64,000 nucleotides of DNA from Coffea arabica (lineage: Eukaryota; Streptophyta; Magnoliopsida; Gentianales; Rubiaceae): the NCBI RefSeq assembly GCF_036785885.1, contig NC_092323.1, forward strand, positions 10,796,501 to 10,860,500, given 5' to 3'. Shown here in pieces: positions 55,958 through 64,000 of the stretch (position 1 is the stretch's first letter; every line of letters begins with the position of its first letter). The translations under genes and the position numbers were made by a program. Below the pieces are notes generated by a model, which saw only the letters and a program-made list of their open reading frames with translations, made no database searches and was not told the DNA's origin.

Positions 55958-56882
55958 TCATGACAGAAGAAGACTGACTCCAAAAGAGACGGTGCAGAAA
56001 ACTAGGCCGAAAATTGCAAGCAGCCAAAATTTCCTGCGGAAGAAAAATCAAGTAAACAAACTGTAGTTCCTTGAAAAAAAAAAAAAGAATTGGAAATTTT
56101 GGCCTAATAATTTGCATGATCCGCGACATAAATCATGGAGAATATGAAATCCATTTTTTTTTTTCTGGTTTGAATAAATAGGAAAATGGGAATACTGACC
56201 CAAGGCCGCCGAGACGATTATCAGGTATACCGGTGGAATAGCCTTTGAAATAGAAGAAGCGAGTAACGATATACAGTATTCCAAGGGCAGCACTAATGAT
56301 TGGGTGCTTGATCCCTCCTAATACCATCAATACGAAGAACAACGGCATCGATTCCAGTGAATTCTGATGGCCCCTCTGCATCCACCAACATTTAAAAGGT
56401 CAAAAAAAAACCCCAAAACACAAACTTGAATGATTGAAAGGGGAAAAAATAAAGTAATGATTAAGAACTCGAACGTTATCCCAGAAAAGGGCAAACCTGA
56501 ATGCAATTGAAAAGCTTAGCATCCTTATTTTCAGCTTCTGAAGCATACAAAGTTGGACAGGGAACCTTGTACCTATGCAACATCAAAATTCAGACACCGA
56601 ATTAGAGAAATGCAAAGCTCCAAAAGAACCCAAAAAAAAAAAGAAGCAAGAAATTAAGAAACCCATCTTTGATAAGTAATCCACCCATCAATTAGATAAA
56701 GATGTACTCGAAACAAGAATTTGAGGGGAAAAGAAAAAAGAGAGATAAGAGGGAAATGAAGAATACTTCTTGCGGGCTAAGCCAACTTGGGCAGACATAT
56801 AGAAATTGAGAAAGATGTAGAGGACGATAACAAGAGGAACGTATCCATATTCTTTGGGTAGAAATTCTATTCCTCCGGCCAT
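55958..56882 (-). CDS. Microsomal glutathione S-transferase 3-like (MAPEG family)
   Basis: A four-exon gene on the minus strand, 56882-56767, 56572-56497, 56375-56200 and 56033-55958, gives 147 residues, the normal length for MGST3. MAPEG proteins are trimeric four-helix enzymes of the endoplasmic reticulum or outer plastid membranes that conjugate or reduce lipid hydroperoxides with glutathione. Visible features are the first helix YVPLVIVLYIFLNFYMS, the loop motif ARKKYKVPCPTLYA, the family signature FNCIQRGHQNSLE (about 61-73), the second and third helices SMPLFFVLMVLGGIKHP and AALGILYIVTRFFYFKGY, and the last helix KFWLLAIFGLVFCTVSFGV. All splice junctions keep frame and the first ATG is used. 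In Arabidopsis the single MGST gene (At1g65820, from memory) lies beside SEN1-like helicases, as here. Confidence 0.94.
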
Positions 56883-58408
56883 GGCGATTCTGAAAAATTT
56901 GATCTGATTTTGTTGAAGGAAAAGTGGAAGCTCAGTGCTGCGAGAAACGAGAAGCTTGAGATTGTTATGGACTTTCTCCGGCCTTATAGGCTTATTTTGT
57001 TAAAGTGGACCGACTTGTCTCTCTTTTTATATATATATTTTTTACCTGCTTGTCTTTCTTCCCAAGGCAGATCGCAACTGGGCTATTGCGTTTTGACCCG
57101 GTCCATCAAATTACGCTGCCCATTACGAATTGTGGCGTACATTTTTTCGGTCGATGTCCTTTTTTTTCCTATTATCAATTGTAAATTGAAAATTCATCCT
57201 CTTGAACCAGAAACGAGAAGGGACGATTCATACTTTGTAAAGTTCACTTGCTCTGCATTTCTACAGTTCAAACGAAAAGGTACTAACTACTCGTCAAGAA
57301 TTCTAGTCGGTCGAAGAGGAAGAATAAAAAATTCACATGATTTTGATAACCATTTACAATATTTTGCATGATAAAATTATACATGCATATATGTACTACG
57401 TATAAGGGATTTAACGAAAGATTTGAAATTCTCTCAAATCACTTCAAGTTATGTCGTCGCTCCAATCAAAATTATCCAATAATGACCAAATAAAGTAAGC
57501 TTTTACATTCACACCGAAACCAAAAAGGAGTAAAGTATTTACTACTTCCCAAATACTATCAATATTTTGTTTCAATTCTATCGTAATTATAAGGCTAATA
57601 TAAGGTATTTTATAACTAACTTGATCCCTTTATGAAGGGAATTATTCGTGCTGCATTGTCAATACGAGCTTCTGAAAGCGTTAGTAACACAACATATCCT
57701 ATCAATTGGCACAGCCTCATTAATCATCATCGATGGTAGCAAATAATTACCTACCATTTTCTGTGATGTAGATAAGTGGAACTTTATAAGTTTCGTATGA
57801 AAACTTGTATAAAGCCCTGGTGGATAAATATTTAACCAATCTCATGCACCCTGGAAGAGTACAGGAAAATGCTCCTTTGAGTTGTCTGCAATAATAATAT
57901 GTAGATTCAACTACGTACTATTGTTACCAAATAAAAATCAAGAAGACTCAGAAGGGGCTGCGGCGCACGCAAGGTAAAAGACTTTTGAATTGAACTACAA
58001 GAAAACTTCGAGTCATAAAATGGTCGAGAAAATGAACTGGTATCTTCTAGTAATATGATGATTTTGTTTTTCTTTTTGCATAAATGTGTGAATGTTTTAG
58101 TCTAAACATGTCAAGCTTGATTATTGATGGTGGCATGAATTGAGGAAAATAATAATTAATTAAAAGCTCATGAATCGAGCATTTTCTTGGGTTTGGAGCA
58201 CAATCTAGAAAACCAGCCTTTTTGCCTTTAAGTGTTGGAGGGCATTTAATCCACATTAATTTCCCTTTCCTATTATGCGGTACGAAATAACCAAACTGTT
58301 TGACTGCCCACAACTTTCAATGTGCAACATTTATGTGATAAGTTGATCAATTTGTGGTTTCACTAGGGAAACATTAATTAAATACCAAAATTTTTTGTTT
58401 TAACCATT
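56883..58408. other. Upstream region of the MGST gene and intergenic DNA
   Basis: The first few hundred bases act as the MGST promoter and leader. The open frames at 56910-57371 (+) and 58047-58313 (-) show no conserved domain and are not called. Otherwise AT-rich and featureless. Confidence 0.45.
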
Positions 58409-59410
58409 GGGAAAATCCTTCAAAATATCTCTCACATTTTGTAAAATAACTTTTTTCATCCCTCACTTTTAAAAGTGTATTTTTACGTCCCTTACAAATT
58501 TACATTTATCAAATTTGATCAATATCTAGATTTTCGACTAGTTTTTTGCCTGAATTCATCACGTGCCTTGCATGTGATCATTTTTAGGGGTACAATTGTC
58601 AAATTAAAATTTAAATAATTAGATCTATAGTGCCTTACATTTCACCAAATGCATTGTTTCGTCCCTCACATTTTACAAAATAAATTTTTAATTCCTCACA
58701 TTTGACAAAATGAATTTTTTCATCCCTCATTAATCATGTGTATAAATAGTTTTTTTTTTAAAAAAAATTCATATATATATCTATTTGATTTCACCTGAAT
58801 AATACGAATAGCATGTAATATATCTCTATTTGATTTTACCTAAACAGACTAATTGTAATTATATACATGTTATTCAATAGATATATACATGGGTTTAAAT
58901 CTAACAATTGTGTTTTAAACCCACACACACACACATATATTTGATTTTATCATGTGAATCTCTTCAATATTTGTAACATTTCTCTTTTGGTAATAATTCA
59001 TTTATTGAGTTATGTAATAAGGCCATCTAATTAATTGGTCTTATTTCGAACTCTATAGTCATGTTAACAAATTACAGTTTAAATCTGAAATTTTTACTTG
59101 CCACAACAGTTGAATTTCTTACCTTGTAATTAGTTTAAAATTTGAAAGTGTCAATCACTTACTTCTTTTTGTCATGCTTTTCTTTTGTTTATTTTTTCTG
59201 TCCAAATTTAATTCGATATAAACACTTGATAATGTTTAGGATTAACTGTCTTCTTTATTTTCAATTTTCGAGTAAAGAGAAATGAACATGAGTGAAAAAC
59301 TAATATTTTTTTTAAACTCCTGTATATATCTATTTAATTTCACCTAAAGAGTACATTCAGACAAAATCAAATAGAGTTATATTACATGCTATTCGTATTT
59401 TTCAGGTGAA

Positions 59411-59466
<56 letters not shown>

Positions 59467-59852
59467 TTTAAAAAAAAAGTTATTCGTACACATGATCAAT
59501 AAGGGATGAAAAAATTTATTTTGTAAAATATGAAGAATGAAAAAATCCATTTTATGAAATGTGAGGAACGAAATAATTTATTTTGTGAAATGTGAGGGAC
59601 AAAAAAGGTTATTTTATGAAATGTGAGGGATAATGGATCGAATTATGTAATTTTGATTTGACAATTTTACATTTAAAAAATGATCACGTGCAAGGTACGT
59701 GGTGGATTTCGACCAAAAACTAATCAGAAATTTAGATAGGGACTAAATTTGATTAATGTGAATTTATAAGGGACGTAAAAGTACACTTTTAAAAGTGAGG
59801 GACGAAAAAAATCATTTTACAAAATGTGAGGTACGTTTAGAACCATTTTCCC
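58409..59852. mobile_element. Non-autonomous Mutator-like element, second full copy (1444 bp)
   Basis: Same family as 16828-18288: start GGGAAAATCC, end CCATTTTCCC, long inverted arms (about 58409-58825 and 59370-59852) and a shared centre (for example TCTTTTGGTAATAATT and CATCTAATTAAT). The perfect 9-bp target duplication TTAACCATT lies at 58400-58408 and 59853-59861. A (TA)n tract sits at about 59413-59463. No transposase is encoded. Confidence 0.88.
59413..59463. repeat. (TA)n microsatellite inside the Mutator-like element
   Basis: About 25 uninterrupted TA units near the inner end of the right arm. The related element at 16828 has only a few TA steps at this place, so the expansion belongs to this copy. 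The exact length is likely to vary between individuals. Confidence 0.9.
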
Positions 59853-59861
59853 TTAACCATT

Positions 59862-62481
59862 TAGTCCACAAAAAAAAAAAAAAAAACCATTTAGTCCAAT
59901 ATTGCTCTCTTTGATTGAGATAAATTAAATAACAGACAATGATGGTAAACAATGATGTTAAGGTAGAGAATCTGGGTACATCTTATAATGTTTGGCATCA
60001 AATATCTTGATCTATTGACTACTTGTACATCACTTGCACAATCTGAGGACTCAAAAAGCCTCCATATTCACTTTATTCTAAGGCTTGAGGAACATCAGAA
60101 TGGAAGAGGGTCACAAACGGCTGGATGTCTGCAAATTAAGTTGATAATGAGTATAAAACATATGATTATAAGGTCAGCTACAAAAATTAACCAGTTAATA
60201 TTGCAATGAGAACTTCGCTAGTTTTGGGAGCTCATCACCATCGGTCGAGAACTCGTCTGTGAAGTCGCTGTAGCATCTGATTCCTTCCTTGTTCGCTCCA
60301 TTATCACGCAAGAGGGAGGACGCCATATACACTTTCACGATGCATCCGATTCCTTCCTTGTTCGCTCTATTATCAAGCCTTCCACTTAAGAGAAGGCCAT
60401 GTGCGATGCATCTACCTGACAAGCAGATTGTTAAAGAAACTGGACTTTCATCTCAAAATCAATTGGCCACCTCATATATATATGACTGAAATTCGATTGA
60501 AATATCAATGGGAGATATTCAACTAACACAGATGATACTGAACCAAATATGAAATCCTCAGGGAAATCATGAATGCACTAATCAACAAGGAAGTTTGATT
60601 AGCTCTTTATGTCACGCCAAGTTCCTAATCATGGATTTCATTTTTATAGTCGTTGTTAGGTTGCAAAAGTCATATATTTCTAGTCCACGATTTGCTGGCC
60701 CGATGTGGGACTCAGGCACCAGTAGACGTAGCCAGTGAATTGGCCTCTGGTTTGTGCGGTAACAAGACATGTTGCCAAATCCATAGAAGCACCAAATTTT
60801 CCTTTTTGAAATATGTCAAAAAAGTTAAAAAGTTGCTTTTAATATAAGTATTTTCTTTTTATTTTTTTTGGGTGCGGTGGTGGGGAGAGGTATACCAGTG
60901 CTTTGAGGAAACTCTGCACTGATCTTTGGGTATTTTCATGTAAACTATGCAGACGAGAAGGAAATTGTAGCGACAGTCCTTCAATTACACAAACCAATTC
61001 AATTTTCGCAGTCTTTAGAATCAGAAACGACATATGCTGTACAAGCAAAGTGAAAAAACCGAGTCTCAAATTCTAATAAAAAGCCTTTTCTATTGAAATG
61101 ATAGTTTATTAATTATCGTGTCTCAGCAAATGTTAAATAATTTTAATTACCAACAAACCATCTTGTTCATGTGTTTGCACTGTTCTGGAACATCTCATGG
61201 GCTATTACTTGACACTTTGCAAGGTAAATTGCTCTAGATCAAACAGAAAATAAATGTTTCAAATCTTGTGCACGATGAATTTCTTTTCATTCCCACGATG
61301 TAACTTCTCATATTCTTTTTTTTTGAAAAAGTAACTTCTCGTATTCCAATGACAGAAGGGATTATGCTGAATTCACATCCTTTATGTATTAATTAATGAC
61401 TCATATCATGAATGCAGATAACAATTGTATCATTAATTATTAGTATTAAAAATTACACCAATTGTAAATTTAAAATGTAGAACGTGAATTTAGCCCCTCA
61501 CATTATGAACATACATTGAAATGAGCCAAAGTGTTACGACTTAAAAACTACCACTACTATGCATCGGATTTTTTTTTTTTTTTTTTGGGAGAGGATGGAG
61601 GTTTCCATAAAAGGAAAATTGAAAATGTCCAAAATATAGGAATTGTAGAAGACAACTGCCGAGATACGTGCACAAATTCCACAGGTTTAAATTCATTGGA
61701 ACTGTCACATCGTATAAATATTCATATTCCTTCCCAAGGCAAGAGTAAAGCACGCCCTATATAAACCTCTCATGCCTTGATATGCCGTATATACTACTGC
61801 CACTTTCATGCATTAGACCGCCTATTTAGCCATGGATTTGTAAAGTTATAGTACTACGTACTAGCTCTTCTCCAGTTCTCCTACATCTACATTGAATCCG
61901 TACAAGACATTATTCACTCTCCCAAGTCCAATTAGAAACTGTAAAGACAGCAGGAAATTCTGGCAGCCCCTGCAGTTTCCTTCATCGTCTAAGTAAGGAA
62001 AACCAGACGTCAAAATGGCTTTCATTTTTATTCCATCAGCAACTGCATTTTTCCTTCGTTTTACTTTTTGGGTTCCATTGAAGATAAAAAATATTTTAGC
62101 TCTACTATACTGCTTAATACGTCGGGAACTTGGTACGCAGAGGACTGTTTGGGACTTGAATCTTCTTGGCTACTCCTGCTTTTGGTCTATAGAGTTGACT
62201 ACAAGTCAATGTTGTGCCTTTTCTTTGTTTCACATTCGACAAACTTTCCGCGTTGTGCTTGTACGGAAATATACTTTTGATGATATGTATAAAGTTTTAA
62301 TCCTTTTTCTTCTTTTCTAAAGCATCTTTCTTAATCTCGAAGGTTTCCTGGAGTTTCCTTGTACTTAATTTCTTCGGGGCTAAGCTTTCAATATCATTTA
62401 TCCGTGCATTTGTGTGTCTTTCTGTGAGTGCTACTGTGATATTTGGGTAAGTTTATTTCATCATTTAGGAAAGAAGGAGAG
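59862..62481. other. Intergenic region and promoter of the helicase gene
   Basis: No gene is seen. Small features: a repeated phrase ACCATTTAGTCCA around an A-run (59857-59898); a 25-bp repeat GATTCCTTCCTTGTTCGCTC at about 60279 and 60348; a T-run at 61569-61587; and a TATA-like CTATATAAAC at about 61757 that could serve the helicase gene if it has a long or spliced leader. The open frame 62015-62320 is not supported. Confidence 0.45.
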
Positions 62482-64000
62482 ATGATGATGAGGAAGGCGA
62501 ACACGAGGAAGAAGGAAGAATCCAAGGGTCTGGGCTTGGTTGACTTTGTGTTTTCTTGGTCTATTCCTGATGTGATGAACAAAAATCTTTACTCTGACAA
62601 GGTAAGGGATTGATATCACTAGTTCCTTTTGAGATTTGAGATAACAAGATATTGCGTTTTTCCCCCCCTCAAATGCATTTTATCTATTTGCCCTGCTGAA
62701 ATCATCTTAAATATGCTGATGACATTATGTGCGTCTTAAATTTGCCATGTATTGAAATAACTAGTAAGAATTTTCCCCACGTACATACAACTGGCAACAA
62801 AAAGAAAATTTCAGGAATGAGGTACATAAATTTTAACCATTTCGAAGCAATAGTAACGGTCTGTTATTAGCATTAGATGATCGAGAGTACAAAGAAGATG
62901 ACCACTTACTGGAACTCGAATTGGAAGGCTAACATAGAAAACTGAATGATTCTTGATGATCCTCAATTGCTCGTGCATGGCGTAGCTAAACATACTGCAG
63001 ATTGAGATTTCTCTGTTCGTACTAGATTGCCCTTGTTGATGTGATGCTATTAATTTTTTGTAATCTTTGATTATTGCTTTTTAGACAGTGGATTACAGAC
63101 ACAATGCATTTTTAGTTTACTGCTCTATTAATTGCAAAGCTGTATTCTTTTCTTCTTCCTCTTATACGTATAAGGAGAGGTTAACAATGCTTCTGAGCCC
63201 GTGATGGCGTAGGTAGTATATTCCAAAACGCATAGTGAATTAGGGACTATGGATATATGCTGTCACTGAATACTATTTTGGTTTCATTTTGAGACAGGTG
63301 AAACAGGTACCGGAGACATTTCCGTCAACTGATCATTATCTGAAATCATTTATCTACCCACTTATTGAAGAAACACATGCTGATTTGTTCTCAAGCATGA
63401 CAGCATTGTCTCGTGCGCCTATGCGTGAAGTATTTGATGTAAAAATATCAAAGGCTTATAAACCTCCTAAAGAGTTGTACTATTCCATTTCATTGAAGCA
63501 AATGGGAATGAATGAGAAAAAAGAAGGAATCTACGAGCCTGAGTTTGGAGATCTTATTGCACTTACAGATGTACGGCCAAAATGTATTGATGATTTGAAC
63601 AGGCCGAAAAGACCATATCTTCTTGCTATAATTCAAGGGATGAAGGATGGAGATTCTCAGAAACTTCCTAGTTTGTCGTCAAAACCTCTTGAGTTTGAGA
63701 AACATGAGGATGGAAAGGGTAAAAACAGGGACAAACTGTTTGCTGTTTATCTTACTAACTTGACAACAAACATCAGAATATGGAAAGCTCTACATCCTGA
63801 CCCAGAAGTAGTAAACATGAAGATTATTAAGGCCATAATGCCAGTTGATCCGAATGTAAGATTTACTTATCTTTGTATGTTCTTCTGAGAACTATCAACT
63901 CTCTTTTAGTACATTGCAAGAGAAATAGGAATTGAAAATTTCAAGTTTGCTTCTCTTTATGATGTTCATAATTATTTGTCATTTGTAGGTTGGACGGAAT
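62482..64000 (+). CDS. SEN1/UPF1-like superfamily 1 helicase, 5' part (runs off the window)
   Basis: Exons 62482-62601 and 63298-63855 are followed by an exon beginning at 63989 that the window cuts; all junctions are phase 0. The visible 230 residues begin with KGLGLVDFVFSWSIPDVMN and continue with VPETFPSTDHYLKSFIYPL and EETHADLFSSM. This is the N-terminal region characteristic of the plant SEN1/MAGATAMA3-related helicases, the group around At1g65780 and At1g65810. These proteins are predicted RNA/DNA helicases of the UPF1 superfamily; roles include RNA processing and, in some members, immunity. The Walker motifs would lie downstream and are not in this window, so the helicase call rests on the N-terminal signature. 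The ATG at 62482 is the first of three adjacent Met codons (MMMRK). Whether the gene is intact cannot be judged. Confidence 0.8.

Noticed and set aside
622-61587. Several T-runs followed by GG or GGG (for example 622, 13550, 37552, 61569)
   Set aside because: I considered a shared retroposon tail, but flanks beyond the run differ between sites; only the run at 14619 belongs to an identifiable element.
62015-62320. 101-residue frame upstream of the helicase gene
   Set aside because: No homology, no splice support and an overlapping alternative frame; more likely leader or promoter DNA.
1-64000. An undescribed defence, toxin or biosynthetic system
   Set aside because: All confident genes belong to known plant families with separate promoters, and the unexplained DNA is repeats or decayed gene copies. 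I found no evidence of a novel system.

Overview
This window is nuclear DNA of a flowering plant. It is AT-rich, its genes carry short exons with GT...AG introns, and it contains plant-type transposon debris. Every gene I recognise is a land-plant family. A eudicot is most likely. The gene set recalls two Arabidopsis neighbourhoods (NBS1 next to a plastid EamA transporter on chromosome 3; NHL6, LSM8, an At1g65710-like gene, a microsomal glutathione transferase and SEN1-type helicases on chromosome 1). That comparison is from memory, and the species cannot be fixed from sequence alone.

Layout from left to right: the last two exons of an unrecognised + strand gene (1-460); a decayed host gene fragment on the - strand (1892-2616); an intronless PORR-domain organelle RNA-splicing gene on the - strand (4978-6282); a 13-exon NBS1 DNA-repair gene on the + strand (7764-14083); a DIVARICATA-type MYB gene on the + strand (20391-22827); a broken second copy of the NBS1 tail (about 26680-27380) and of the MYB gene (32408-35625); an NDR1/HIN1-like gene (39832-40590, +); LSM8 (41512-42973, -, five coding exons); a plastid EamA/DMT transporter (45564-49070, +, seven exons); an At1g65710-like membrane-anchored protein (49692-52315, -); a microsomal glutathione S-transferase 3 type gene (55958-56882, -); and the first exons of a SEN1/UPF1-like helicase that runs off the right edge (62482-64000, +).

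The main structural event is a tandem duplication of about 12 kb. Segment 12785-24830 (NBS1 exon 10 through the MYB gene and about 2 kb beyond) is repeated in the same order and orientation at 26680-38690. The two copies have since taken different insertions, and each copy preserves the empty site of the other's insertions. Copy A gained a LINE tail and a 1.46-kb long-TIR Mutator-like element. Copy B gained a solo LTR and a hAT-like element sitting on the MYB 5' splice site; a 302-bp Mutator-like MITE also lies in a stretch of copy B with no counterpart in copy A. The two MYB genes decayed in complementary ways: copy A keeps the DNA-binding half and has lost the tail, while copy B keeps the tail but has lost its start and has stops in the DNA-binding half.

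The genes do not form one pathway; they are ordinary, independently transcribed nuclear genes. I found no RNA genes, CRISPR arrays, operons or undescribed defence or biosynthetic system. The best material is the insertion history, the fate of the duplicated genes, and splice-site changes caused by repeats.
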